A stretch of 64,000 nt of DNA, from positions 174,046 through 238,045 of the forward strand of contig NZ_QMDW01000002.1 in NCBI RefSeq assembly GCF_003605635.1, in the 5' to 3' direction. A program made the position numbers and the translations under genes. The first letter of the stretch is position 1; each line of letters opens with the position of its first letter. This DNA is from Halonotius pteroides. Lineage in GTDB: Archaea > Halobacteriota > Halobacteria > Halobacteriales > Haloferacaceae. Below the pieces are notes generated by a model. That model did not search any database. It was given only the letters and a program-made list of their open reading frames with translations, and had not been told where the DNA came from. Shown here piece after piece: positions 24,233-32,542 of this stretch.

Positions 24233-24661
24233 TCAGGCGGGGTCGGTGCGGAACCGCGTGATCGGTACGTCGGTAACGTCAGCGAAGTCGTTGTCGGCAC
24301 CGACCAGCAGCGTCCCATCGACGACCGCAGCCGCAGCAAGCGCGAACGCGTCCCCGAGTGCGGGCGAGTACTGGAACTTGAAATCGGCTGCGATCTGCCA
24401 TAGCTTGTCGGTTCCGATTCGCTGGATACCGCTTTCAGCCAGCACATCGATGACTGTGTCCGCTCGTTTTCTCCCGGCATTGCCCCGGACGATATAATGG
24501 AGTTCGGCGGCGTTGACGGCCGCTGTGTAACCATCAGTTGTCCCTTCGACAGCTGTGAGATACCGTTCGACCGTATCACTCCCCGGTTCATCCGAAAAGT
24601 AGGCGATCAGCGGCTCAGCATCGAAAACGACTGTCTCCGGGAGGGCCTGTGTCTCACTCAT
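24233..24661 (-). CDS. PIN domain ribonuclease (VapC-like toxin)
   Basis: A 142-residue PIN nuclease. The four acidic positions are all visible: Asp in VVFDAEPLIAYF, Glu in NAAELHYI, Asp in GDAFALAAAA, and Asp in LLVGADNDFADV. It is paired with an AbrB-type antitoxin whose stop lies eight bases inside this start. A close paralogue of the same pair occurs at 25804-26519, with the same FDAEPL, PALGDAFALA and VGADxD motifs, so one pair is a duplicate of the other. Confidence 0.9.
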   Translation of the reverse strand: MSETQALPETVVFDAEPLIAYFSDEPGSDTVERYLTAVEGTTDGYTAAVNAAELHYIVRGNAGRKRADTVIDVLAESGIQRIGTDKLWQIAADFKFQYSPALGDAFALAAAAVVDGTLLVGADNDFADVTDVPITRFRTDPA

Positions 24662-24962
24662 CTTCGTCGTCGCTCGCGCCGTATCGATCCCGGAGATCGC
24701 TCTCGGCGGCCTTGTCTCGCTCCCGTTCGGCTCGTAGCTGCTCTATCGGTGATCGTCCCTTCTCGTCGGTTTTGCCTGCCAGCACGCCGCGCAAGTCAGT
24801 AACGGACTTGATCGGTCGAACGACGATATCGCCACTCTCAGTGCGGACGAACTTGACTCGCCCCGGTGTTGTGATGCCAAGCGCGTCCCGGAACTCCTTC
24901 GGGATGGTCGCCTGTCCCCGCGCCGAGACGGAGACGACTCGCTCTGAATCTGACTCACTCAT
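24654..24962 (-). CDS. AbrB/MazE/SpoVT-type antitoxin
   Basis: A 102-residue protein with an N-terminal swapped-hairpin DNA-binding domain: VVSVSARGQATIPKEFRDAL, then GRVKFVRTESGDIVVRP. The C-terminal 50 residues are charged and helical and would bind the PIN toxin encoded by the overlapping downstream gene. Such antitoxins repress their own promoter. The ATG at 24962 (MSESDSERVV) is used; five residues further out are possible. The 170-bp region up to vapB on the other strand is shared by two divergent modules. Confidence 0.88.
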   Translation of the reverse strand: MSESDSERVVSVSARGQATIPKEFRDALGITTPGRVKFVRTESGDIVVRPIKSVTDLRGVLAGKTDEKGRSPIEQLRAERERDKAAESDLRDRYGASDDEDE

Positions 24963-25114
24963 ACTTTTTCTATACAATACATCTATCTTCTTGTACCTAA
25001 GTATACTGGTGAACTACTGTCGGAGGGCGATTGAGCTGTCAATAGTGTGTGCGGCAGTTCACTGGCATCGGTGCCCCCACTCAGGTAGTTGACCTGCAAG
25101 CTATTTTTTCTGTG

Positions 25115-25124
25115 TGGGTACCCA
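25115..25124 (+). promoter_or_regulatory. Palindrome at the vapBC promoter
   Basis: A perfect 10-bp palindrome, TGGGTACCCA, lies between a T-rich TATA-like element (about 25101-25109) and the vapB ATG at 25135. This is the expected position for self-repression by a VapB-VapC complex. There is no experimental support, and short palindromes do occur by chance. Confidence 0.35.
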
Positions 25125-25134
25125 TACGTAGTGT

Positions 25135-25362
25135 ATGAGCAAGAATATCGTCATCAGCGACGACGTGTATCGTCGTCTAAAACGGGAAAAAGGCGACCGG
25201 AGTTTCAGCGAGGTTATCGATGCAAAACTCGACAGCGGTGGGACGCTTGCTGAGGTTTCGGGCCAGCAGGTGTTCGATGCTGAGACAGCTGACCACGTTA
25301 GCGACGAGATCGAATCGCTGAGCCGCGGGACAGTCGAGCGGATCACCGATGAAACTGATTGA
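25135..25362 (+). CDS. vapB: VapB-type antitoxin
   Basis: A 75-residue archaeal VapB (DUF217-like) antitoxin. NIVISDDVYRRLKREKGDRS is the ribbon-helix-helix-like DNA-binding start, and SFSEVIDAKLDSG follows the family pattern. The C-terminal half (VSDEIESLSRGTVERI) would wrap around the toxin. The stop overlaps the start of vapC by 14 bases, so the two are translated together. Confidence 0.85.
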   Translation: MSKNIVISDDVYRRLKREKGDRSFSEVIDAKLDSGGTLAEVSGQQVFDAETADHVSDEIESLSRGTVERITDETD

Positions 25363-25762
25363 TACCTCCGTTGTCGTCGATATCGACCGCGGCGGGGTTG
25401 ACGACAAGGTCGCAACCCTCGACAAGCAGGGTCGTCATTTGCTCAGCATGGTGACCGTGACCGAACTCCAGTTGGGTGTTGAACTACAGTACGAGCCCGG
25501 AACCGACGCCTACCGAGAGGCCCAAGACAAGCTGACCCGACTGCTCGCTCGCTTCGATATCCATCCGATCACACGGCCGGTCGCGACGACAGCAGCACGG
25601 ATCATCGGATCGCTCAAACAACAAGGCTGTCCGCTCGATGACCTCCACGGTGTCTACATCGCCGCGACGGCCCGGACACAACAGCTCCCTGTTGTCACCG
25701 CCAACGTCGCCGACTCTGAGCGGATCGACGATATAGAGGTTGTCGACTGGGAGACGTTTTGA
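25349..25762 (+). CDS. vapC: VapC-type PIN toxin
   Basis: A 137-residue PIN nuclease. Acidic residues appear in MKLIDTSVVVDIDR (Asp), VTVTELQLGVEL (Glu), CPLDDLHGVYIAATA (Asp) and VVTANVADSERI (final position). It belongs to the classic VapC group with a TELxxG motif and differs from the two flanking AbrB-partnered PIN proteins. VapC toxins usually cut tRNA or rRNA; the target is unknown here. Confidence 0.88.
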   Translation: MKLIDTSVVVDIDRGGVDDKVATLDKQGRHLLSMVTVTELQLGVELQYEPGTDAYREAQDKLTRLLARFDIHPITRPVATTAARIIGSLKQQGCPLDDLHGVYIAATARTQQLPVVTANVADSERIDDIEVVDWETF

Positions 25763-25803
25763 TCGGGTTAAGAACCGACTGATCCGACCGAAGGCAAACG
25801 TGA

Positions 25804-26223
25804 TTACCCGGCTTCATTCCGGAACCGCGTGATCGACACGTCGTCGATAGCGTCGTAGTCGTCGTCTGCACCGACGAGAAGCATTGCCGTGAGCTGTTCT
25901 GCCGTCGCCAACGCGAAGGCGTCGCCGAGTGCTGGATTGTGCGAAAGCACATGATCGGCAGTCCCTTTCCAGCAGTCGGCGACGCCGATCGGTTCGGTAC
26001 CGAGATCAGTGAGCCAGTCGATGTACTCGTCGGCAGTCTCACGGTCGTATTTCCGCGCGAGGATGTACCGAATCTCGCTGAGTGTGACGTAGCTGACGAA
26101 GCCTGTAGTGTCGTCGACGGCGACTGCATCAAGATACTCCTCGACGACATCACTGCCGGGTTCGTCGTCGGCGTGTGCGACCAACGGTTCGGCGTCGAAG
26201 ACGACACGATCAGGAATCGTCAT
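25804..26223 (-). CDS. PIN domain ribonuclease (VapC-like toxin), paralogue
   Basis: A 139-residue PIN protein with Asp in VVFDAEPLVAHA, Glu in VTLSEIRYILAR, Asp in PALGDAFALATA and Asp in LLVGADDDYDAI. It is paralogous to the PIN toxin at 24233-24661. Its start overlaps the antitoxin stop by ATGA. The active site is complete, so there is no sign of decay. It is convergent with vapC, with only 41 bp between. Confidence 0.9.
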   Translation of the reverse strand: MTIPDRVVFDAEPLVAHADDEPGSDVVEEYLDAVAVDDTTGFVSYVTLSEIRYILARKYDRETADEYIDWLTDLGTEPIGVADCWKGTADHVLSHNPALGDAFALATAEQLTAMLLVGADDDYDAIDDVSITRFRNEAG

Positions 26224-26519
26224 TCGGTGTCGGCCCGGTTGTCGCGTTCGGCTCGATCTTCGGCCCGTTTCTCACGGAGGAGTTCTGTCGCGGGCTTGTC
26301 AGTCGTCGCGTCGCTCCGGGTGGCGAAGCCGCGCATCTCGCTCGGCGATCGAACCCGCTCGACGGTGATCGTTCCGTCGTCTGTCTCCCGAAACAGGACT
26401 TTTCCCGGTGCGTCGATCCCGAGTTGGTCACGGAACCGTTTGGGAATCGTCGCCTGCCCGTGTTTCGTGACCGCGACGATCTCTTTTTCAGGATCGTCAC
26501 TTGATTCTGAGTTACTCAC
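26220..26519 (-). CDS. AbrB/SpoVT-type antitoxin, paralogue
   Basis: A 99-residue antitoxin with the AbrB core IVAVTKHGQATIPKRFRDQL and GKVLFRETDDGTITVERV, followed by a charged tail with TELLREKRAEDRAERD. It resembles the antitoxin at 24654-24962 in length, core and tail, but the linker differs. That difference may give pairing specificity between the two related modules. Confidence 0.88.
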   Translation of the reverse strand: MSNSESSDDPEKEIVAVTKHGQATIPKRFRDQLGIDAPGKVLFRETDDGTITVERVRSPSEMRGFATRSDATTDKPATELLREKRAEDRAERDNRADTE

Positions 26520-26575
26520 AGTTCATAATTTATCGCTATTCATACCTAGTTCTTGTGCCCAGCCGAAGCCGGGTC

Positions 26576-27481
26576 TCAATCAAAGTCGTGAATCCCAGCG
26601 GTCGTCACCTCACAGCCGTCCTCGGTAACGATCATCGTGTGTTCGGCTTGGCTGATAAGCTGGCCGTCGGCTTCCTTCAGCACGGGGTAGCCCTTGATGA
26701 TATCCGCGTTTTTCAGCGTCCGGAGCGCCATCGCCGCCCGCGAGCTGTCGAGCCAGCGGGCCGCAAACGGCAGGTCGTCGAAGGCCGCCAACTCCTCCAT
26801 CACCTGTCGAGCGCGTCGATCCCGCACCGAGCCGTCGCCGACCTGCTCGTAGATCTCCTCGGTCGCGCCCTCGCCGACCTTGCCGCGGCCGTCGGTGGCG
26901 AACGGCTCGATAGCGATCACGTCGCCGACCTCCAGTTCAACCCCGCGATCAACCGCGCGGTTCGGGATGCTCGGCCCGGTGTGGGCGTCGTAGCGTTCGA
27001 CGCCGTGGCCCGTCAGATTGAGGATTGGTGTGTACCCGTAGTCGTCGATTGCGGCTTCGATCTCGCGGCCGACATCGCCGGTATCGACGCCTGGCCCGAC
27101 GGCAGCAACAGCGGCCGCAAGCGCGTCCTCGGCGGCAGCGACCATGTCGCCGTGACCGGTGTAGTCGACGGTGACGGCGGCGTCGGCGATATACCCGTCG
27201 ACGTGGACGCCGATATCGAGACAGACCATTTCCTCGCCGAACTCGGTGTCGTCATCGCGGGCGGGTGTGGCGTGAGAGGCAGCTTCGTCGGTCGAGATGT
27301 TGACCGGGAACGCCAGCCCTGCACCAGCCTCGCGGATGGCGTCTTCGGCATACTCCGCGACCTCAAGTTGTGTGACACCGGGTTCGATCATCTCACGAGC
27401 CTCGGTCATCGTCTCGACAAGGATTTCACCGGCCTCGCGGTAGCTCTCGACGGCGTCGGTATCGAGTGCGCCAATGCTCAT
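26576..27481 (-). CDS. map: Methionine aminopeptidase, type II
   Basis: A 301-residue metallopeptidase that removes the initiator Met from nascent proteins. Metal-binding and substrate motifs are in order: FPVNISTDEAASHATP (substrate His), CLDIGVHVDGYIADAAVTVD (two Asp), GHGVERYDAHTGPSIPN (His), VIAIEPFATDG (Glu) and SQAEHTMIVTEDG (Glu, His). The type II helical insert lies between residues 190 and 265. The ATG at 27481 (MSIGALDTDA) is chosen; the longer frame to 27667 overlaps the promoter region of icd and has a non-halophilic composition. Confidence 0.95.
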   Translation of the reverse strand: MSIGALDTDAVESYREAGEILVETMTEAREMIEPGVTQLEVAEYAEDAIREAGAGLAFPVNISTDEAASHATPARDDDTEFGEEMVCLDIGVHVDGYIADAAVTVDYTGHGDMVAAAEDALAAAVAAVGPGVDTGDVGREIEAAIDDYGYTPILNLTGHGVERYDAHTGPSIPNRAVDRGVELEVGDVIAIEPFATDGRGKVGEGATEEIYEQVGDGSVRDRRARQVMEELAAFDDLPFAARWLDSSRAAMALRTLKNADIIKGYPVLKEADGQLISQAEHTMIVTEDGCEVTTAGIHDFD

Positions 27482-27672
27482 GGGTGTGTGTTGGCTGGCG
27501 GCCGCAAAGCGGTTTCGACCCGGTCGGATCTGGTAGCCGCCGCCGGGGTCGAGTTGACGGAGAAAACCACGATGACGAGAATCCCGGTAGCGAGGACAGT
27601 GTTTCCACTGTTTTGCGGCAGCCACGGAGAACGGCAGGCCTTTTAGTTTGGTTGCAGAATCCTTCACCGTCT

Positions 27673-28935
27673 ATGAGCTACGACAAGATTGAGGTTCCCG
27701 AGGCAGGCGAGCAGATCACACTCGCCGACGAGGACACCGGGGAACTGAACGTCCCAGAAACACCGATCATTCCGATCATTCACGGCGACGGAATCGGTTC
27801 GGATGTCGGCCCGGCCGCCCAGCGGGTGCTCGACGCCGCCGCCGAGGCAACCGGCCGCTCAATCGCCTGGATGCGCGTCTACGCCGGCAGCTCCGCCCGC
27901 GACAAATACGACGAGCACCTTCCACAGGAGACCGTCGACGCCATCCGCGAACACCGCGTCGCTATCAAAGGCCCGCTGACGACGCCGGTCGGCGCGGGCT
28001 TCCGCTCGCTGAACGTCGCACTCCGCAAGAAACTCGATCTCTACGCGAACGTGCGACCCACCTACCACCTCGACGGCGTCCCGTCGCCGGTCACAGAGCC
28101 CGAGGCGATGGATATGGTCACGTTCCGCGAAAACACCGAGGACGTGTATGCCGGCATCGAGTGTGAAGCCGGGACTGACGGAGTCCAGGAGCTCAAGGAG
28201 TTCGTCGAAGACGAGATGGGCTTTGACAACACGATCCACGACGGCCCCGTCGGTATCGGCATCAAGCCGATCACCGAATTCGGCTCAAAGCGACTCATCC
28301 GTGAGGCCATCGACTACGCGCTGGCCAACGATCGGGACTCGGTGACGCTCGTCCACAAGGGCAACATCATGAAGTTCACCGAGGGCGCGTTCCGCGATTG
28401 GGGGTATGAGGTCGCCGAAGAGGAGTACGGCGAGGCGGTCATCACCGAGGACGAACTCTGGGAGGAGTACGACGGGGAAGCCCCCGACGACACCGTCGTC
28501 GTCAACGACCGCATCGCCGACAACATGCTCCAGCAGTTGCTGACCCGCACCGACGAGTACGAGGTCATCGCGACGATGAACCTCAACGGCGATTACATGT
28601 CCGACGCTGCCGGCGCACAGATCGGCGGCCTCGGCATCGCGCCGGGCGCGAACTTCGGTCACGGTCGGTGTCTCGCCGAGCCGGTACACGGCTCCGCGCC
28701 GAAATATGAGGGTGAAGATAAGGTCAACCCGACGGCGATGATTCTCTCAGGCCGCGAAATGCTTGATTACCTCGGGTGGGACGATGCCGCCGACCTCGTC
28801 CGCGATGCCGTCGAGCAGACGATCGTCGACCGGACAGTCACCTACGACCTCCACCGACAGATCGAGGGCGGCGAAAAGCTCGCCACCAGCGAGTTTGCTG
28901 ACGCTGTTGTCGAAAAGATCAACGACCTCGCCTAA
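27673..28935 (+). CDS. icd: Isocitrate dehydrogenase (NADP type)
   Basis: A 420-residue TCA-cycle enzyme converting isocitrate to 2-oxoglutarate. Marks are IIPIIHGDGIGSDVGPAAQR at the nucleotide-binding start, GPLTTPVGAGFRSLNVALRK (substrate Ser and Arg), the catalytic Lys in IKPITEFGSKR, and the metal-site Asp in NLNGDYMSDAAGAQIGG. Length and motif order fit the haloarchaeal Icd. The ATG at 27673 is preceded by a short leader; the promoter region is shared with the divergent map gene. Confidence 0.96.
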   Translation: MSYDKIEVPEAGEQITLADEDTGELNVPETPIIPIIHGDGIGSDVGPAAQRVLDAAAEATGRSIAWMRVYAGSSARDKYDEHLPQETVDAIREHRVAIKGPLTTPVGAGFRSLNVALRKKLDLYANVRPTYHLDGVPSPVTEPEAMDMVTFRENTEDVYAGIECEAGTDGVQELKEFVEDEMGFDNTIHDGPVGIGIKPITEFGSKRLIREAIDYALANDRDSVTLVHKGNIMKFTEGAFRDWGYEVAEEEYGEAVITEDELWEEYDGEAPDDTVVVNDRIADNMLQQLLTRTDEYEVIATMNLNGDYMSDAAGAQIGGLGIAPGANFGHGRCLAEPVHGSAPKYEGEDKVNPTAMILSGREMLDYLGWDDAADLVRDAVEQTIVDRTVTYDLHRQIEGGEKLATSEFADAVVEKINDLA

Positions 28936-29014
28936 CGAATCGTTGCCAACGAATGCGGCGATTGTTGAGTGAGATAGAAAAACACACATAGCCCCATCCG
29001 CTGGGTAGGGGTAG

Positions 29015-29986
29015 ATGTACGGGTGGCTCAACCGTCAGTTTCGCCGTGGCTACGAGCGACTGCTCCGCCGGGAGATCGGCGAGGGGCCGACCCACGTCGC
29101 CATTATTCAGGACGGCAATCGGCGATACGCCCGCAAACAGGGCGAGGACACCCCGGAGGGCCACCGTGAGGGTGCCGACACCTCCGAACAGGTGCTCAAC
29201 TGGTGTGAGGAGCTCAGCATCGACGAGCTAACGCTGTATGCCTTCTCGACCGAGAACTTCGATCGGCCACCCGAGGAACGGGAGCCGCTCTTTGATATCA
29301 TCGAAGCCAAGCTCTACGAGCTCGCCGACAACGACCGTGTCCACACCAACGAGGTCTCGATCCGAGCGATCGGCGAGATCGGTCGCCTCCCCGAACGCGT
29401 CCGGGAGGCCATCACATACGCCGAGTCGAAAACCGCTGGCTACGATGGGTTCCGGCTTAACGTCGCCCTCGCCTACGGCGGGCGCAACGAGTTGCTCCGG
29501 GCGGCCCGAGAGGTCGTAACCGCTGTTGCCGACGGCGATCTCGACGCCGACGACGTTGATCCCGATGCGATCGAAGCTCGGCTCTACCGCCAGCCGGTGC
29601 GGGATGTCGACCTCATCATCCGCACCGGCGGCGACGAGCGTACCTCAAACTTCCTCCCGTGGCACGCCAACGGCAACGAGGCCGCCGTCTACTTCTGTGC
29701 GCCCTACTGGCCGGAGTTCTCGAAGATCGACTTCTTACGGGGGATTCGCACCTACGAGGCTCGTGAGGAGTCGTGGCAGGAAAGCAAGATCGACCGCGCC
29801 GTCGCGCTGGCCAGTGCGGTCGGCAGCCTCGAGCTCAAAGAGGCCAGCGAACTGGTAAGCCGGCTCCGCGGGAAGCTACCGCAGGCTGGGCGTCGGGCCG
29901 TCGCCGAGGAGCTTGAGGCGGCGACGCCAGCCGACGATGACTCGGAGTCGCCGGGAGCAGATGCGACCCTCGATCCCGCTGACTAA
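29015..29986 (+). CDS. uppS1: cis-prenyltransferase, catalytic-type subunit (UppS)
   Basis: A 323-residue cis-prenyltransferase that extends allylic diphosphates to the C55-C60 polyprenyl/dolichyl carrier used for protein glycosylation. It has the catalytic HVAIIQDGNRRYARKQG (Asp and the FPP pocket), YAFSTENFDRPPEE, and LIIRTGGDERTSNFLPWH. At the point where homomeric enzymes have the C-terminal R-x-G motif, it has YEAREESWQESK instead, and it runs on for some 70 residues. The R-x-G motif is thus missing, while the adjacent convergent gene carries it. This suggests that the two proteins form one enzyme. Confidence 0.93.
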   Translation: MYGWLNRQFRRGYERLLRREIGEGPTHVAIIQDGNRRYARKQGEDTPEGHREGADTSEQVLNWCEELSIDELTLYAFSTENFDRPPEEREPLFDIIEAKLYELADNDRVHTNEVSIRAIGEIGRLPERVREAITYAESKTAGYDGFRLNVALAYGGRNELLRAAREVVTAVADGDLDADDVDPDAIEARLYRQPVRDVDLIIRTGGDERTSNFLPWHANGNEAAVYFCAPYWPEFSKIDFLRGIRTYEAREESWQESKIDRAVALASAVGSLELKEASELVSRLRGKLPQAGRRAVAEELEAATPADDDSESPGADATLDPAD

Positions 29987-30001
29987 GCCGCCTGCCGACC
30001 G

Positions 30002-30607
30002 TCATTTGCCGAACCGTCGCTGGCGATCGGCGTAATCGAGCAGCGCGCGCAGGTAGTCGCGCTCGCGGAAATCCCGCCAGTTCACGTCAGTAAAGTAGAG
30101 TTCAGAGTAGACGGACTGCCAGATCATGAAATCCGAGAGCCGCTCGGCTCCTGTTTTGATGACGAGATCGGGCTCATCGCGGAAGACGAGCCGCCTGTCG
30201 ATATCGTCAGCCTCGATCGCTTCCGGTTCGAGGTCACCGTCGTCAACGGCTTCAGCAAGCTGGCGGACGGTCTCGGCAAACTCGCGTTTGCCGCCAAGGC
30301 CGATACTCACCTGAATGGGAGCATCGACGGATTCGGTGTCGCCGGGGCGACGCACCGCCAGCGGCAGCGGTGTCTCTAAGGCGGTGAGCTCACGGCTAAG
30401 CGTTGGGATGACAGCCTCATCAAGCACGCTCACAGAGACGGTGATCCGGTCGGCACCGTACTCGACAGCCCATCGGAAAAAGTCCCGCAACGTCTCGTAG
30501 GCCCCCTGTTCGAGCAGGTCGCGTTCGGTGATGACGACGGCGACGTGTTCCGGCGGCGGGTTCGACTCCCAGCGAAGCCGCAACGAAAGATAGGCCTCGT
30601 AGAGCAC
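30002..30607 (-). CDS. uppS2: cis-prenyltransferase paralogue, NgBR-like accessory subunit
   Basis: A 201-residue UppS-fold protein. At the catalytic site the DGNRR motif is replaced by HVAVVITERDLLEQGAYE, so the catalytic Asp and the diphosphate-binding loop are lost. It keeps IGLGGKREFAETVRQLAEAV, KTGAERLSDFMIWQSVYSEL and YFTDVNWRDF, and ends in DRQRRFGK, the C-terminal R-x-G motif that the neighbouring UppS lacks. This division of motifs mirrors the eukaryotic DHDDS/NgBR pair. No ATG fits the fold; the GTG at 30607 (residues LYEAYLSLRLRW follow) is the best start. It is convergent with uppS1, 15 bp apart. Confidence 0.88.
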   Translation of the reverse strand: MLYEAYLSLRLRWESNPPPEHVAVVITERDLLEQGAYETLRDFFRWAVEYGADRITVSVSVLDEAVIPTLSRELTALETPLPLAVRRPGDTESVDAPIQVSIGLGGKREFAETVRQLAEAVDDGDLEPEAIEADDIDRRLVFRDEPDLVIKTGAERLSDFMIWQSVYSELYFTDVNWRDFRERDYLRALLDYADRQRRFGK

Positions 30608-30728
30608 TGTTGTCGGTTTGGGTCGGTGGTGCAAAAACTGCGGTGGCACGAACTGGGCGTGTGAGAGAGCCACACGCCGGATTCGACATGTCGGGAGCGT
30701 TAAGTGGCCGTCAGGGGTACCCGGTGGT

Positions 30729-32060
30729 GTGACATCACGGGTTCGTCGTGCCGGCGCGTTCGCCCTCGTGGCCGCGCTGTCACTTGTGGCCCCGATTGCC
30801 GGCGCGGCGACAGCGGTTCCCTTCGCCGCCATCGGTGCCGCCGCAGCAACACTCATCGACGACGGCCCCGTCTTCGAGTTATTTGCCCGACCGGGCGACC
30901 GCCAGGACGGCCGGCTCAACGGGCTGGCCGGCTTCGGCTTTGCGGCCGCCGGGTTGGCACTGTTGTTGGCACTGCCACAGGCTGGGCTCCCAGCGGAGAT
31001 CTTTGTCGCCGCCCTGTTGGTACTTGGCGTCGGCAACCTCGGGACTGAGATCGCCCGCACCCGCAGTAGCGATCCATTTCTCGCCGTCGCCGGCTTTCTC
31101 GCCGGCGGGATTCCGGCAGCGATCGCCGGCCAGTTCGTCGTCGCGGCCGTCGACGGCGAGACCGTCGCGTGGTCGGCGGTGATCCTTCTGGCCGTGATCG
31201 GCGGGTTGATCGCCGCGCTCCTCCGGGAGCTGCTGTACGAACGCGACGATCCGGTCGTCGTGTTATCGGTGGGCCTCGCCAGCTGGTTTGTCGCAACGCT
31301 GGTTGGGACAGTGCCAACCACGGAGTTGATCGCCGCCGTCATCGTAACCGTTGCCCTCGGTGGGATCTCCTATGGGCTTGGGACAGCAAACGTCTCCGGG
31401 ATGTTGACCGGGATACTCCTTGGTGTGTTGACGATCGTCCTCGGCGGCTTCGGCTGGTTTGCCGTGTTGATCACCTTCTTTGCGGTCGGCGGGATAGCCT
31501 CGAAGTTTCGCTACGACCGGAAGGCCGCCCGCGGCGTCGCCGAGGACAACGACGGGGCCCGTGGGGTGAGCAACGTCCTTGCCAACTCGGGAGTTGCTCT
31601 GCTGGCGGTCATCATGGCCGCCGCCGGGGAGTTCGTCGAGCCGGCCGCGATCGTCAGCCTCGCCGTCCCGTTTGCTTTTGCTGGCTCGCTGGCGACCGCC
31701 CTCGGCGACACCTTATCGAGTGAGATCGGCTGTCTGTATGATCGCCCGCGGCTGATCACGACCTTCGAGCGCGTCGAACCCGGCACCGACGGCGCGGTGA
31801 CGTGGCAGGGCGAACTTGCCGGGCTCGTCGGCATCGGGCTCATCAGCGCGCTGGCGACGGCGACGCTCACACTTGGCCCGGAGGGATCGACCGGCATCGC
31901 CGCTGGCATCGTCGCCGTCGGCGGGTTCGCGGGGATCACGACCGACAGCATACTGGGGGCGACAATCGAGGGCGATCGGCTCGGCAACCAACTGGTGAAC
32001 CTCTGTGCAACGCTGACCGGCGGCGGCATCAGCGTCGCCCTCGCCGTTAGCCTGTTGTGA
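30729..32060 (+). CDS. DUF92 family integral membrane protein
   Basis: A 443-residue polytopic membrane protein with about twelve hydrophobic segments. The C-terminal half has the DUF92 signature: GFGWFAVLITFFAVGGIASK, a charged YDRKAARGVAEDNDGARG loop, VLANSG, and SLATALGDTLSSEIGCLYDR. DUF92 includes plant VTE6 (phytyl-phosphate kinase) and animal TMEM19; the archaeal role is not established. The GTG at 30729 is the most credible start, as the upstream frame is Cys/Trp-rich and non-halophilic. It is divergent from uppS2 with about 120 bp between. The gene context points to isoprenoid-phosphate metabolism. Confidence 0.85.
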   Translation: MTSRVRRAGAFALVAALSLVAPIAGAATAVPFAAIGAAAATLIDDGPVFELFARPGDRQDGRLNGLAGFGFAAAGLALLLALPQAGLPAEIFVAALLVLGVGNLGTEIARTRSSDPFLAVAGFLAGGIPAAIAGQFVVAAVDGETVAWSAVILLAVIGGLIAALLRELLYERDDPVVVLSVGLASWFVATLVGTVPTTELIAAVIVTVALGGISYGLGTANVSGMLTGILLGVLTIVLGGFGWFAVLITFFAVGGIASKFRYDRKAARGVAEDNDGARGVSNVLANSGVALLAVIMAAAGEFVEPAAIVSLAVPFAFAGSLATALGDTLSSEIGCLYDRPRLITTFERVEPGTDGAVTWQGELAGLVGIGLISALATATLTLGPEGSTGIAAGIVAVGGFAGITTDSILGATIEGDRLGNQLVNLCATLTGGGISVALAVSLL

Positions 32061-32542
32061 TGCGATCAACGATCCGTCATGCGACAGCCGCCGATGCGGC
32101 AAGAATTCGTACGCTGCAGGCAGAACTTACCGAGCCTGCACCAACCCTGTTGAACGCAGCACTCACCCAAGTAGACACAGCAGGCAGCGCGGCCGCCACA
32201 GCAGCCGACGACATGTCACCAGCGATCGGTGGGACGTTCAGACTGTTCGTCTCGGTTAATGACGCGGGTCTGGCCGTTGGTTATCTGCTTGCGATGACAG
32301 GCAACACAACCCATATTGCTGAGCTCGTTGTCGATCCAAGGTATCGCCGGGAGGGGCGGGCAAAGGCGCTGCTTGCCACCCTGCTCGAACAGCACAGCCA
32401 GCCGATAACCGTCCATGTCGCTGTCGACAACACGGCGGCACGATCGCTCTATAACGCGGTCGGGTTTCAGACACAGACGCGAAGCGACGATCGATTTGAG
32501 GATGCCGCCGGGGTGACGCTACGGTATACAGGCGGGGATTAG
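32060..32542 (+). CDS. GNAT family N-acetyltransferase
   Basis: A 160-residue acetyltransferase with a single GNAT domain. The acetyl-CoA loop is visible in IAELVVDPRYRREGRAKALL and the C-terminal motif in VAVDNTAARSLYNAVGFQ. The acceptor is unknown. The ATG at 32060 overlaps the DUF92 stop by one base, so it is read from the same transcript; a GTG three bases earlier is an alternative. Its stop overlaps that of dnaG, transcribed towards it. Confidence 0.88.
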   Translation: MRSTIRHATAADAARIRTLQAELTEPAPTLLNAALTQVDTAGSAAATAADDMSPAIGGTFRLFVSVNDAGLAVGYLLAMTGNTTHIAELVVDPRYRREGRAKALLATLLEQHSQPITVHVAVDNTAARSLYNAVGFQTQTRSDDRFEDAAGVTLRYTGGD

